Positions 49,550-58,841 of a stretch of DNA of 62,025 nt are shown here, in pieces. The notes beneath the pieces are model-generated. The model saw only the letters and a list, made by a program, of their open reading frames with translations, was not told where the DNA came from and searched no databases. This stretch comes from Glycocaulis sp050485565 (GTDB taxonomy: Bacteria; Pseudomonadota; Alphaproteobacteria; Caulobacterales; Maricaulaceae), in assembly GCF_050485565.1 (NCBI RefSeq), contig NZ_JBJHBQ010000014.1, positions 1 through 62,025 on the forward strand, read 5' to 3'. Every line of letters begins with the position of its first letter. Position 1 is the first letter of the stretch. Both the position numbers and the translations under genes were made by a program.

Positions 49550-51115
49550 TCAGGGTGAGGAACGCTCCACGCGGGCACGCAGCCGCTCCACCGCCTCGCC
49601 GACGGAGCGCCGCTCCAGATCGACCACACCGTTCGCCTCGCGCATGGCATCGGCGTCTATCGCGTTGAGCAAGGGTGCCAGCGCCTGCGCAATGGCAGGC
49701 CGGCCAGTAGCAGACGGACCGATGAGCACCAGCGCGTCATAGGGCGGCAATATACCGGCCGGGTCTTCCAGTATCACCAGATCAAACGCTGAAATGCGTC
49801 CGTCCGTCGTGTAGGCAGTGATGGCGTCCACCTCGCCATCGCGGACCGCGCCGTACATGAAGGTGGAATCCATGGCGCGGGTACGCGCAGAGCCAAGCCC
49901 GTACGTGTCACGCAGGCCCGTCCATTCGGCGCGGGCGAAGAACTCCGGATCCGCGCCGATGGAAAGCCCGTCAATGCTGGCCAGATCGCCTATGGTGGCA
50001 AGGCCGTGGCGCTCGGCTGCTGCCTGGCTTACCGCGATGCCATAGGCGTTTTCAAAGCCCAGCGCGCCCAGAACCAGCACCTGATGGCGCGTCCACATCC
50101 AGCTGGTGATCTCCGCCAGCATGACATGACGGCCGGGCAGGTCCTCGCGCTGCATGATCGTGGCCCAGAGCGTGCCGGAATAATCCACATAGACATCAAT
50201 CTCGCCGGAAGTGAGGGCATCGAAGGCGACGGTGGAACCCAGATTGTCCCGGCGGCGCACCTGCGCCCCTGCATCGCCCAGCACCTCTTCGAACAGGCCG
50301 GCGAGAATATATTGCTCGGTGAAAGCCTTCGCGCCGACCGTGACCGGTTGCTCACCAAATCCGCCTGCGTGCACGCCCCGGTCGGCGCGCGCGCCAATCG
50401 CACCTGATGGCCCTGCCAATACGCCCGCAGGCACGAGCGCCAGCGCAGCGATCATCGCCAGCCCCGTCCCGGCAACAAGCGCCCTGCCCGCCTTCCGGCG
50501 CGCCGCCGCGCTTTCCATCAGCTTGAGAAGGCCGTCGATAACAAGCGCCGAGAGGGCGGCGGCCACGCACCCGAAAATGACCAGCGTCCAGTTGCGGGTC
50601 TGCAGGCCGGAGAAGATGTAATTACCCAGCGAGGCTGCCCCCACGGGCGTAGCCAGCGTTGCCGCCCCGATAACCCAGACCGACGCCGTGCGCACGCCCG
50701 CCATCATGGTCGGCAGAGCCAGCGGCAGCTCGACACGCACCAGGCTTTGCAGGCGCGTCATACCGACACCGCGCGCCGCCTCGCGCACCACCGGGTCAAC
50801 GCCCTGAAGCCCCACTATCGTGTTTCGCAGGACCGGAAGGACCGCATAGAGCGTGAGCGCGGTGAAGGCTGGCAGAAAGCCGATACGCCCGCCAAGGAGC
50901 GGCACCATCAGGGCCAGCAGCGCCAGGGCCGGAATGGTCTGAAATACGCCCGCAACGGCCAGCGCTGGCCCGGCAATCACCTTGTTGCGGGCCGCCAGCA
51001 CACCCAGCGGCAGGGCTATCAGCAGGCCGCACGCCATGGCGCCCAGAGACAGGCGCAGATGCCCGCCCAGATATTCCGGCAGCAGGGCGAAGGGCTGGGC
51101 GAGCGCCTCCATCAT
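49550..51115 (-). CDS. Osmoprotectant ABC permease fused to substrate-binding protein
   Basis: 521 residues. Residues 1-210 form the OpuB/ProW-type permease with about five helices and the EAA-like loop REAARGVGMTRLQSL. Residues about 230-521 form the glycine-betaine-binding fold (VTVGAKAFTEQYILAGLFEEVL, VYVDYSGTLWATIM, DAITAYTTDGRI). The binding domain follows a hydrophobic segment that would tether it in the periplasm. Fusions of this kind are known for OpuB/OsmU systems. It overlaps the ATPase gene by 4 bases. Likely substrates are quaternary ammonium solutes such as choline or betaine. Confidence 0.92.
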   Translation of the reverse strand: MMEALAQPFALLPEYLGGHLRLSLGAMACGLLIALPLGVLAARNKVIAGPALAVAGVFQTIPALALLALMVPLLGGRIGFLPAFTALTLYAVLPVLRNTIVGLQGVDPVVREAARGVGMTRLQSLVRVELPLALPTMMAGVRTASVWVIGAATLATPVGAASLGNYIFSGLQTRNWTLVIFGCVAAALSALVIDGLLKLMESAAARRKAGRALVAGTGLAMIAALALVPAGVLAGPSGAIGARADRGVHAGGFGEQPVTVGAKAFTEQYILAGLFEEVLGDAGAQVRRRDNLGSTVAFDALTSGEIDVYVDYSGTLWATIMQREDLPGRHVMLAEITSWMWTRHQVLVLGALGFENAYGIAVSQAAAERHGLATIGDLASIDGLSIGADPEFFARAEWTGLRDTYGLGSARTRAMDSTFMYGAVRDGEVDAITAYTTDGRISAFDLVILEDPAGILPPYDALVLIGPSATGRPAIAQALAPLLNAIDADAMREANGVVDLERRSVGEAVERLRARVERSSP

Positions 51116-51879
51116 CCCTGCCCCGACAGAGCAGCCACGCGCTCAGCCTCCCGGCGCGGTGTCGCCAGCAGGGTTTCCACATACGGGTCTGCCGGATCGG
51201 ACAGGAGCTGCGAGGGCGTGCCAAGCTGGATGATGCGCCCGTCACGCATGACGGCAATCTCATCGGCCAGCAGCAGGGCTTCGGCCATGTCGTGGGTGAC
51301 CATGACGGCCGCAAAACCCAGCCGGGCGCGCAAAGCCTGAACGTCCTCGCGCAAGCTGTCGCGCGTGATCGGGTCCAGCGCGCCAAACGGTTCATCCATC
51401 AGCAGCAAGGGCGGCTCGGCGGCGAGCGCGCGGGCAAGGCCCACACGCTGGCGCTGGCCACCGGACAGCTCTGCCGGATAGCGGTTTTCAAACTCTGCAG
51501 GGTCAAGCTGGACCAGTTCCAGCAGCACACTAATGCGGTCGCGTGTCCGCTCGGCATCCCACCCCGCAAGGCGCGGCGTCACCGCGATATTCTCGGCCAC
51601 GGTGAAATGGGGAAACAGCCCGTCGCCCTGCATCACCCAGCCCATGCGGCGGCGCAGGGTGACGGCGTCCAGCGCGGTCACATCCTCGCCCTTGAAACTG
51701 ACCGTGCCGGAGCTCGGCTCCAGCAGGCGGTTGATCATTTTCAGCGTGGTCGTCTTGCCGCAACCGGACTCGCCCACCAGCGCCAGCAGAGCGCCTTCGC
51801 GCACGGTGAAGCTTGCCGCATCGACAGCCAATGTGCCGCCGGGGAAGGTCTTGGTCAGTGCCTGGACATCAAGTACCAA
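51112..51879 (-). CDS. Osmoprotectant ABC transporter ATP-binding protein
   Basis: 255 residues. Walker A GESGCGKTT, the Q-loop GWVMQGDGLFPHFTVAEN, signature LSGGQRQRVGLARAL, Walker B LLLMDEPFGALDP and H-loop VMVTHD occur in order. The sequence belongs to the OpuBA/ProV group but lacks the C-terminal CBS domains used for ionic-strength sensing in many homologues. The stop and next start overlap (ATGA) with the fused permease-binding protein. A DUF3126 gene lies 11 bases upstream on the same strand. Confidence 0.93.
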   Translation of the reverse strand: MVLDVQALTKTFPGGTLAVDAASFTVREGALLALVGESGCGKTTTLKMINRLLEPSSGTVSFKGEDVTALDAVTLRRRMGWVMQGDGLFPHFTVAENIAVTPRLAGWDAERTRDRISVLLELVQLDPAEFENRYPAELSGGQRQRVGLARALAAEPPLLLMDEPFGALDPITRDSLREDVQALRARLGFAAVMVTHDMAEALLLADEIAVMRDGRIIQLGTPSQLLSDPADPYVETLLATPRREAERVAALSGQG

Positions 51880-51890
51880 GCGCCCTCACC

Positions 51891-52118
51891 TTACAGATCG
51901 TCGAGATCGATATCGAGAATGGTGATCTCGAAGGAATAGGAGGTCTCGCCCTCATCGACATTCTTCGAAACGACGCCAAGGCATTCTGCTCCCAGATAGA
52001 TTTCCGCGCACTCATCCGGGCGCTGGCGCATCTGGACTTTCAGCTCCGGGTTGAGGCGCTGACGCAGAAAAGCCTCAACCTTGCTGGCTTCGGTGTGATT
52101 GAAAACGGTCTGGGACAT
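51891..52118 (-). CDS. DUF3126 family protein
   Basis: 75 residues. The small domain reads KVEAFLRQRLNPELKVQMR, CAEIYLGAECLGVVSKN and YSFEITILDIDLDDL, which matches DUF3126, a family confined to alphaproteobacteria as far as I know. No function is established. ATG 52118 was chosen because the family begins there. It lies between cysE and the osmoprotectant ABC genes and may share their transcript. Confidence 0.88.
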   Translation of the reverse strand: MSQTVFNHTEASKVEAFLRQRLNPELKVQMRQRPDECAEIYLGAECLGVVSKNVDEGETSYSFEITILDIDLDDL

Positions 52119-52229
52119 GGGGGCGTCTCGCCTCATTTGATGATGAACGGACCGGAACCGGTCTGGAAGATGCGGGGATTCGCGCAGGAATGCGCGTTCA
52201 GCCGCAAACTAGCGGTCTGCCGGAAAGGA

Positions 52230-53045
52230 TCAATCAGGAAGGCTGTGATCCATGGTGCGCGCAGGCTCCGCGCAGGCCCCGCCCACCGGCTTGGCCGGCA
52301 CACCGGCCACCGTGCAGCGGGCCGGCACATCGCTCAACACCACCGAACCGGCGGCGATGCGGGCATGGTCGCCGACACTGATATTGCCGAGCACCTTGGC
52401 CCCGGCCCCGATCAGCACGCCATTGCCGATTTTCGGGTGGCGGTCGCTTTCCTCAGCGCCCGTACCGCCCAGCGTCACCTCGTGCAGGATCGACACATCA
52501 TCGCCCACCACCGCCGTCTCACCGATCACGACCGAGCTGGCATGGTCGATCATAATGCCCCTGCCAATGCGCGCCGCCGGGTGGATGTCCACGCCGAACA
52601 GTTCGCTCATGCGCCCCTGCAGATGAAAGGCCAGCGTTTCGCGGCCCTCAACCCACAGCCAGTGCGCAATGCGATAGGCCTGAAGCGCCTGATAGCCCTT
52701 GAAGTAGAAAAAGGGCTGCAGGAGAGACCTGCAGGCCGGGTCGCGCTCATCCACCGCCAGCATGTCGGCCGCCGCGCTCAGCACGATTGCCTCGTCCGCG
52801 CCCAGCGCCTCGCTGACCACATCATGGACCAGCATGGCGTCAAGCTGGCCATCAGCGAGTTTCAGCGCGATGCGGTGGGCCAGCGCCTCGGCAAAGCTGC
52901 CATGGCGCAATATCCCGGCATTGACGAGGCCGGCCAGCATGGGTTCCTCGGCGGCGACCGATGCCGCCTCCAGGCGCAGCCGGTTCCACAGCGCGCGCAG
53001 ATCAGTGTCCTGCCGGATCGGGGCTACAGCGTCAGCTTGGGCCAT
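52230..53045 (-). CDS. cysE: Serine O-acetyltransferase
   Basis: 271 residues. The helical N-terminal domain (LRALWNRLRLEAASVAAEEP) is followed by the hexapeptide beta-helix: FGVDIHPAARIGRGIMIDHA, VVIGETAVVGDDVSILHEVTLGG, and HPKIGNGVLIGAGAKVLGNI. His in IMIDHA and the Asp/His set are in place. The enzyme makes O-acetylserine, the precursor of cysteine, in the cytoplasm. The start codon lies 14 bases inside the end of the NUDIX gene, so the two are co-translated. The C-terminal tail, whose end binds cysteine or CysK in homologues, reads MDHSLPD. Confidence 0.95.
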   Translation of the reverse strand: MAQADAVAPIRQDTDLRALWNRLRLEAASVAAEEPMLAGLVNAGILRHGSFAEALAHRIALKLADGQLDAMLVHDVVSEALGADEAIVLSAAADMLAVDERDPACRSLLQPFFYFKGYQALQAYRIAHWLWVEGRETLAFHLQGRMSELFGVDIHPAARIGRGIMIDHASSVVIGETAVVGDDVSILHEVTLGGTGAEESDRHPKIGNGVLIGAGAKVLGNISVGDHARIAAGSVVLSDVPARCTVAGVPAKPVGGACAEPARTMDHSLPD

Positions 53046-53673
53046 GGGGCTCTTCCTTTCCGGCCGGGTTCAGTATCGCTCTGGAAACCGCCTCTGGCAG
53101 CTCGCCATGGCGTGCCATGTAGTCAGCCTTCAGCAGCATTGCCAGTGTGAAGGCGTCACGAATTCGCCCATCCATCGCCTCGCGCAAGGCTGCAGCGAAC
53201 GCCACGCGGCGCGTTTCGATGTCCTCGGTGCCTTCCGGCTCCGCCTCACCCTGGCTGATATCCCAGGCGATAAAGGCCACCGCGCGCTCATTGGTGATGG
53301 AGTTGGACATGTCCAGCTGGAGAAATTCCAGCCAGTTCGCAGCCTCCAGCCCGGTCTCCTCGGCCAGTTCGCGCTTTGCGCTGTCCAGCGGCAATTCATT
53401 CAGCGGACCGCCGCCTTCGGGCAGCTCCCAGCTCCAGCAATCGAGCGCAAAACGATACTGGCCGACCAGCATCACCGAGCCGTCGGCGAATATCGGCAAT
53501 ATGCCAATGGCGAGATTTTCCGGCTCCATGACGCCATAAAGGCCCGGCTTGCCGTCTGGCCGCGTCACGTCGTACTCGCGCACTTTCATCCACGGGTTCT
53601 GATAGGCCAGTTTCTCGCCGTGAACGGTCCACGGGCCGCGTTCAGTCCCGGCGCGGCGCTTGCGTGAGGTCAT
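53032..53673 (-). CDS. NUDIX hydrolase (ADP-ribose pyrophosphatase-like)
   Basis: 213 residues. The NUDIX box fits GX5EX7REUXEEXGU: the segment starts GGGPLNE and continues SAKRELAEETGL. The surrounding sequence (YGVMEPENLAIGILPIFADG, VGQYRFALDCWSWELPEGG) is that of ADP-ribose or GDP-mannose pyrophosphatases. The protein hydrolyses nucleoside diphosphate derivatives in the cytoplasm. Its 3' end overlaps cysE by 14 bases. The exact substrate is not determined. Confidence 0.9.
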   Translation of the reverse strand: MTSRKRRAGTERGPWTVHGEKLAYQNPWMKVREYDVTRPDGKPGLYGVMEPENLAIGILPIFADGSVMLVGQYRFALDCWSWELPEGGGPLNELPLDSAKRELAEETGLEAANWLEFLQLDMSNSITNERAVAFIAWDISQGEAEPEGTEDIETRRVAFAAALREAMDGRIRDAFTLAMLLKADYMARHGELPEAVSRAILNPAGKEEPHGPS

Positions 53674-53712
53674 GGGACGCGGTCCTTCCTGCAGCAGCAG
53701 ACCCGCTACCGC

Positions 53713-56700
53713 TTACGACGCCGGGGCCGTTTCGGGCAAGACCTGCGCGCCAGCCCCCCTGAAGCGCACCAGCATCACGAAGGCGGCAGGCGCAAAAATG
53801 AGCGCCAGCATGGCAGAACCGGCCACACCGCCCGCCACAGCCGCCGCAAACGGCAGCCAGAAGGAATCGCCTTCAATGATAAGCGGGGCAAACCCGCCCA
53901 TCGTGGTCAGGGTCGTTGCGATGATATGGCGGGTGCAGTCCACCACCGTCTCGCGGATCGCCAGCGCCTCGCCGGCCAGCGCCGCGGCGTTGTTGCGCAG
54001 GGCCGACAGCACCACGATAGTGCCATTGATCGACAGGCCCACCAGCCCCATCGAACCGACAATCGCGTTAAAGCCCAGAGGCATGCCAAACAGCCAGACC
54101 CCGAACAGGGCAAGGCCCACCGATAGCGCGCCCACGGTGAACACAATCCCTGCATACCGGAACGAGTTGAAGGCCAGCACCACCGATCCGATCATCAGGA
54201 TCAGCAAGGGAAGCGCGGTGGACATCAGATCAGCCATGGCATCGCCCTGGCTTTCAGCCTCACCGCCAACCACCAGACGATAGCCGGGCGGCATCTCGAT
54301 GCCGGACGCATCCAGCCGGGCAAAGAAGCTCTCCAGCGCGGGCGCGGGCAGCACGAAGGGGGAGAGATAGCCATAGACCGGATTGGCCCGCTCGCCATCC
54401 AGCCGGATGATGGATGCGGTCTGCGGCACCAGCGTCATCGCTCCCAGCGCACCGACCGTGCTCATCGCGCCGCCGCCCTGACCCGGCAGGGGTGTAGCCG
54501 CAATACTGTCCGCCGCCGCGCGCCTGTCTGCTGGCCCGACGACCCGCACGGGCAACACTTCAACGCCTTCCACCACGGTTCCGCCGAGTACGCCGTCCAG
54601 ATCCGCCCGGATACGCCCTGCCACATCGGTAAGGCGCAAACCTGCCAGCGCGGCCGAAGCTTCATCCGTCGACAGGCGGGCCACCGGCTCACCCAGCAGC
54701 AATTGGGCCTGCGTATAGGTAACGCCCGGCGTCGAGGCGAGCACGCGGCGTATGTCCTGCCCCAGCGCATCGAGCACCGCCAGTTCCGGGCCGACAATCT
54801 TCAACTCGATAGGGGCGGGCGTGGGCGGTCCCTGCTCGAAGGGAGTGGCCAGCACCATCGTATCGGGGAAGGCTTCGCGTGCGCGCGCCTGAAAGTCCTG
54901 TGTGATGGCGCGGGTATGGACGGGCGAGAGTGTGCGCACCCATCCGGCAGCGTAATTGGGCCGTCCGGCCTGTCCCCGGCGCATATTGTAGTAGACGCGC
55001 GGCGACGATCCGCCGAGCACCCAGCCGACATCCTCAACACCATCATATTCGCGCAGCATCGCGGTCACCGCCTCGGTGCGGCGGCGGGTCTCTTCCATGG
55101 AGACGCCAGACGGCAGGGTGATCGATATCTCGAACATGTCCCGGTCGGTCGGCGGGAAGAATTGCGATGGCAGGGTGGAGGCAGCCAGAAAGCCCGTGAC
55201 CGGCAGGATGACCGCCAGCAGCATGCCAATGGCCGGCTGGGCAATCACGGCGTTGAGAAGCTTGCGATAGGCCCAGGCCAGTGGCTCGGAACGCAGACCA
55301 TCGCGCCAGAAGGGGCGCGGCCCCTCATCTGCACTGTCCGCGTCGTCAAACCACGCCGCCAGCGACAGAATGATCGTGAAGGCCAGCGCGAAAGAGCTGA
55401 CGACGGCAAAGATCACCGACACGCCAATCATCGAGATGAACTCGCCCGCAGCGCCCGGCATCAGCGCAATCGGCGCGAAGGCGAACACGGTCGTGGCCGT
55501 AGACGCCAGCAGGGGGACGAACAGCGTGCGCGCCGCCTTGTCGACGGCTGCCAGCCGCTCAAGGCCGCGCCGCCGGAGCAGGCGGTAATCATCTACCACC
55601 ACAATCGCGTTATCGATCAGCAGGCCGAGCGCCACCACAAGACCCGTCACCGACATCTGGTGCAAGGGCTGGCCGTAGGCATTGATCAAGAACAGGACCA
55701 GCAGAACGGTGAGCGGCAACGCCGATCCGACGATGAGCGCAGAGCGCCAGCCCATCATCAGGAACAGCACGCCGAACACGATCAACGCCGAATAGCCCAG
55801 ATTGACCGCCAGCCCGTTCAGGCGCTTCTGGACATAATCGCTCTGGGAAAAGACGATATCGACATCGAGGCCCGGCGTGGCAGCACGAAAACTTTCCACC
55901 ACGCGCTCGGCCTGACGGCCCCAGCTGTCCACCCGCCGGTCAGGCAGGATGAACGCCCCCACAAACACCGAGCGCGTGCCATTGAACCAGGCTTGAGTGG
56001 CGTCCGGCTCGCGCCGCGCACGCTCGACAGTCGCGATATCGCCAAGGCGCACAAAGCCCCGCCCCTCGCGCCCGCTCAGCGTGACCGCGCGTACCCGCTC
56101 AAGGGTGTCGAACGCGCCGTCCACCTCGACAATGAAGTCATAATCGTCACCGGCCATCCGCCCGGCAGGCGTACGGGCATCGGAGCGGGCCAGAAGGGCA
56201 GCGACCTCGCCTGCGGTGATGCCAAGAGCCGCCGCCGCTTCGGGATCAAGGACAACGCGGATTTCCTCTTCCGGCGCGCCGAAAAGCTCTGTCCGGTAAG
56301 TTGCCTCCAGCCCGCGCAGCCGGTCTTCCAGCTCACGCGAGAGCCGCCCCAGCGCGCCAATACTGGCATCAGAGCCCTCCGGCCAGGACAGGGCAATGAT
56401 AATGCTGGAAGCGCCCATATATTCGCGTATCACCTGCGGCGGGGAGACTTCGGCGGGAAGACCCGCCTGCACGGACGCCACCTGTTCGCGGACTTTGGTC
56501 CACGCCTGCTCCACCGCCGCTCCGGTGATGTCCTCGCGGATGCCAAAACTGACCGAAGAGATATTGGCGCGCGAAACAGCCGTCGTCTGGTCGATCTCGG
56601 CCAGCTCCATCAGCGCGCGTTCGATACGCTCCGATACCAGCGATTCCACCCGCTCGGCATCGGCACCTGGATAGAGCGTGACCACCCGTCCAAACCGCTC

Positions 56701-56817
56701 GGCCAGATACGGGTCTTCCTGCCGCCCCATGGTCGCCAGCGCCGCAATCCCGGCCACGATCATCAGGAACAGCGCCAGACCAGCCAGGCGCGGAAAGCGG
56801 TAGAACAGCGTGGTCAT
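53713..56817 (-). CDS. RND efflux transporter permease
   Basis: 1034 residues, the usual RND length. Twelve membrane segments and two large periplasmic loops are visible. TM4 carries the proton-relay acids in GLLIDNAIVVVDDYRLL (about 400). The N-terminus (MTTLFYRFPRLAGLALFLMIVAG, QEDPYLAERFGRVVTLYPGADA) resembles the less-studied HAE-type branch. The start overlaps the adaptor stop by 4 bases. No outer-membrane factor gene is present. It exports amphipathic compounds from the periplasm or inner leaflet; the substrate range is unknown. Confidence 0.94.
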   Translation of the reverse strand: MTTLFYRFPRLAGLALFLMIVAGIAALATMGRQEDPYLAERFGRVVTLYPGADAERVESLVSERIERALMELAEIDQTTAVSRANISSVSFGIREDITGAAVEQAWTKVREQVASVQAGLPAEVSPPQVIREYMGASSIIIALSWPEGSDASIGALGRLSRELEDRLRGLEATYRTELFGAPEEEIRVVLDPEAAAALGITAGEVAALLARSDARTPAGRMAGDDYDFIVEVDGAFDTLERVRAVTLSGREGRGFVRLGDIATVERARREPDATQAWFNGTRSVFVGAFILPDRRVDSWGRQAERVVESFRAATPGLDVDIVFSQSDYVQKRLNGLAVNLGYSALIVFGVLFLMMGWRSALIVGSALPLTVLLVLFLINAYGQPLHQMSVTGLVVALGLLIDNAIVVVDDYRLLRRRGLERLAAVDKAARTLFVPLLASTATTVFAFAPIALMPGAAGEFISMIGVSVIFAVVSSFALAFTIILSLAAWFDDADSADEGPRPFWRDGLRSEPLAWAYRKLLNAVIAQPAIGMLLAVILPVTGFLAASTLPSQFFPPTDRDMFEISITLPSGVSMEETRRRTEAVTAMLREYDGVEDVGWVLGGSSPRVYYNMRRGQAGRPNYAAGWVRTLSPVHTRAITQDFQARAREAFPDTMVLATPFEQGPPTPAPIELKIVGPELAVLDALGQDIRRVLASTPGVTYTQAQLLLGEPVARLSTDEASAALAGLRLTDVAGRIRADLDGVLGGTVVEGVEVLPVRVVGPADRRAAADSIAATPLPGQGGGAMSTVGALGAMTLVPQTASIIRLDGERANPVYGYLSPFVLPAPALESFFARLDASGIEMPPGYRLVVGGEAESQGDAMADLMSTALPLLILMIGSVVLAFNSFRYAGIVFTVGALSVGLALFGVWLFGMPLGFNAIVGSMGLVGLSINGTIVVLSALRNNAAALAGEALAIRETVVDCTRHIIATTLTTMGGFAPLIIEGDSFWLPFAAAVAGGVAGSAMLALIFAPAAFVMLVRFRGAGAQVLPETAPAS

Positions 56818-57953
56818 GGCTGGCTGCGCCGCACCGGCATCACCCGCTGGCCCGGCGTGACGCGTTGCACGCCAGCAGCCAGTATCAGGGCTTCGTCATC
56901 GACCGCGCCGCGCAGATAGACCCGCCCGCCTGCAGTATGCAGAAGCTCGACGCTGCGCGGTTCGAGCGAGTAGCCCTCAGCGCCATTGGTGAGCTGGAAG
57001 ACCGTCCACAGCCCCCTGCGCCCTTCTGACAGAGCGGTAAGCGGTGCCCAGAAGCCGCGTTCGCGCAAACTGCCCGGCAGTACGAGGCGCGCCACCTCGC
57101 CCGGCACCACGCCCTGCCCGCTTTCCAGCTCGAACACCGCCTCGACAGAGCGCGTACTGGCGTCGACCACGCCGGTAAGCGCGCGAAGACGGGCCGTCAC
57201 CTGCCGGCTGCCCGCTTCCAGCGTGTAGTCATGGCCGGGGGTCAGCTGCGCCGCATCGGCAACCGGCACGCCCACCCGGAACTCCAGTACACCATCCTCG
57301 ACCAGATGGAAGAGCGGCGTGCCAGCGCCCAGAACCGCGCCTTCATCGGCATTGCGCCGCGTGATGACGCCGTCGAACGGAGCTTCCAGACGGGCTAGCT
57401 CCAGTTGCACTTCCAGAGCGCGTGCAGCCGCATTGGCGGCGCTGGCCTGTGCTTCGGCGGCGCGCGCGGTTGCCCCCGCCTCGTCGAGACGCTGGGCCGA
57501 GACGTGACCCTGCTCGACCAGCCGCTCCTGACGCGTCAGCGTCGTACGCGCAAGCGCGGCCTGAGCAGCGGCGGCACTGGCGTCGGCACGGCTGGCGGCC
57601 AGCTGGGCCTCCAGCGTACGCGTATCCAGCGCAGCCAGGACATCGCCCGCGGCCACGCGGCTGCCGACATTGACATGGACAGCGTCCAGCCGGCCGCCGG
57701 CACTAAAAGCCAGCGCACTTTCGCGCCGCGCCGTGACAAGGCCGGGGAAACGGGCTTCGATTTCTGCCAATGCGACGTACTGGACGGGAAGGGTTTCAAC
57801 CGTAACCGGCGCTGCCCCGGAAAACGCCAGATCAGCCTGCGCGGGGCCGCCGCGCAAGGCGCTGACAAGCACGGCAATCCCGGCGATAAAGATGGCAAGC
57901 GAGACAACGCTGGTGGCAAATGCGTGCCGCCGGATTATCTGTGAGCCGGGCAT
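56814..57953 (-). CDS. RND efflux periplasmic adaptor
   Basis: 379 residues. An N-terminal membrane anchor (about 9-32) is followed by the lipoyl half-motif (LVTARRESALAFSAGGRLDAV, VAAGDVLAALDT), a coiled-coil hairpin (about 105-185), the second lipoyl half (LEAPFDGVITRRNADEGAVL) and a beta-barrel. This is the MexA/AcrA layout. GAGGGA is 8 bases before ATG 57953. The gene is 71 bases downstream of tetR on the same strand and begins beneath the operator at 58012-58030. Confidence 0.92.
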   Translation of the reverse strand: MPGSQIIRRHAFATSVVSLAIFIAGIAVLVSALRGGPAQADLAFSGAAPVTVETLPVQYVALAEIEARFPGLVTARRESALAFSAGGRLDAVHVNVGSRVAAGDVLAALDTRTLEAQLAASRADASAAAAQAALARTTLTRQERLVEQGHVSAQRLDEAGATARAAEAQASAANAAARALEVQLELARLEAPFDGVITRRNADEGAVLGAGTPLFHLVEDGVLEFRVGVPVADAAQLTPGHDYTLEAGSRQVTARLRALTGVVDASTRSVEAVFELESGQGVVPGEVARLVLPGSLRERGFWAPLTALSEGRRGLWTVFQLTNGAEGYSLEPRSVELLHTAGGRVYLRGAVDDEALILAAGVQRVTPGQRVMPVRRSQP

Positions 57954-58011
57954 GGAGCGATCCCTCGCGCTGAAGACGGGATCACATATAATTCAATTAA
58001 CGGCGTTTGAA

Positions 58012-58030
58012 AAGTGAACGGTGTTCACTT
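58012..58030. promoter_or_regulatory. TetR-type operator
   Basis: AAGTGAAC and GTTCACTT form a perfect 8-base inverted repeat around GGT. It overlaps the stop codon of tetR (58025-58027) and lies 59 bases upstream of the adaptor start, beside an AT-rich promoter-like stretch (TATATG on the minus strand near 57986). Repression of the efflux operon by the adjacent TetR is inferred. Confidence 0.75.
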
Positions 58031-58708
58031 CCTTGCTTTTTTCGCGTCGAGCCACGCATTGAGCTTGGGCGTGGCAAGCCCCCTGCCCGTCATCTCCGCA
58101 TGGAAAGCGATGAGGTCATCAAGGCACAGATGGGCGCACTTGTCCTTGGCACCGGGAAAATCGGGGATCGTGACCGCGAGCATGGTCAGGCCGTGTGCGC
58201 CCGCCCAGACCGCGAGGCCCGCGACCACGGGGTCACATTCGCGGAACCAGCCATCGGCGATGGCTTTCTCGATCATCAGTTCGAGCCGCTCGGAGGCCGC
58301 ATATCCATAAGTGCCCTGCCGATCCTCGAGCGCGGCCTCAAACCAGCCCGAAAAGGCGAGGCGGTAATGGGCCGGCTGCTCCAGCCCGGTCTCCACATAG
58401 GCGCGCAGGCATTCTTCGTTGACCTGCGGGCCTTCGGCGACTGTTTGCTCGACCGCCAGCATGCGCCGGTAGAGCCGCTCGAAGAACTGCTCGCGTATCT
58501 CGTCGAACAGGGCTTCCTTGGAGTCGAAATACTTGTAGAGCGCCGCTGGCGAGTAATCGATCCGCTCGGCAATGCGGCGCATGGATATGCCCGCCTCGCC
58601 CTCTTCGGTGAAGATGGCTTCAGCCGCTTCGACAATAGCGTCGCGTACCTTTCGCCTGCGGCGCTCGGCCGGGCTCAGATCATCATCCAGCTCTGCATCA
58701 ACTGCCAT
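58025..58708 (-). CDS. TetR family regulator of the efflux operon
   Basis: 227 residues. The N-terminal HTH reads RKVRDAIVEAAEAIFTEEGEAG, SMRRIAERIDYSPAALYKYFDSKEAL, followed by an all-helical ligand domain with a C-terminal region similar to TetR_C_33-type (WAGAHGLTMLA). ATG 58708 with AGGAA 6 bases upstream was chosen; the frame runs open to 58960. It lies upstream of the RND adaptor and pump on the same strand and should repress them through the palindrome at its 3' end. Confidence 0.92.
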   Translation of the reverse strand: MAVDAELDDDLSPAERRRRKVRDAIVEAAEAIFTEEGEAGISMRRIAERIDYSPAALYKYFDSKEALFDEIREQFFERLYRRMLAVEQTVAEGPQVNEECLRAYVETGLEQPAHYRLAFSGWFEAALEDRQGTYGYAASERLELMIEKAIADGWFRECDPVVAGLAVWAGAHGLTMLAVTIPDFPGAKDKCAHLCLDDLIAFHAEMTGRGLATPKLNAWLDAKKARK

Positions 58709-58841
58709 TCGGACTTCCTTGGCTTGTGTGCGGCCAGTTCCAACCATACGTGAATCTGTCACAACATACCCATGATATAAGTCCGGCTTTACCATTCCGT
58801 CAAAGTGCTCTGGCCGCCACGCAACTGGACCCTCCTGTTCC

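Noticed and set aside
51813..53150. A 445-codon plus-strand open frame
   Set aside because: It crosses DUF3126 and cysE in antisense and has shadow-like composition; the minus-strand genes have intact motifs.
54703..56919. A 738-codon plus-strand open frame
   Set aside because: It lies antisense to the RND pump gene, is rich in Arg/His/Gly as expected of GC-rich shadow frames, and shows no domain.
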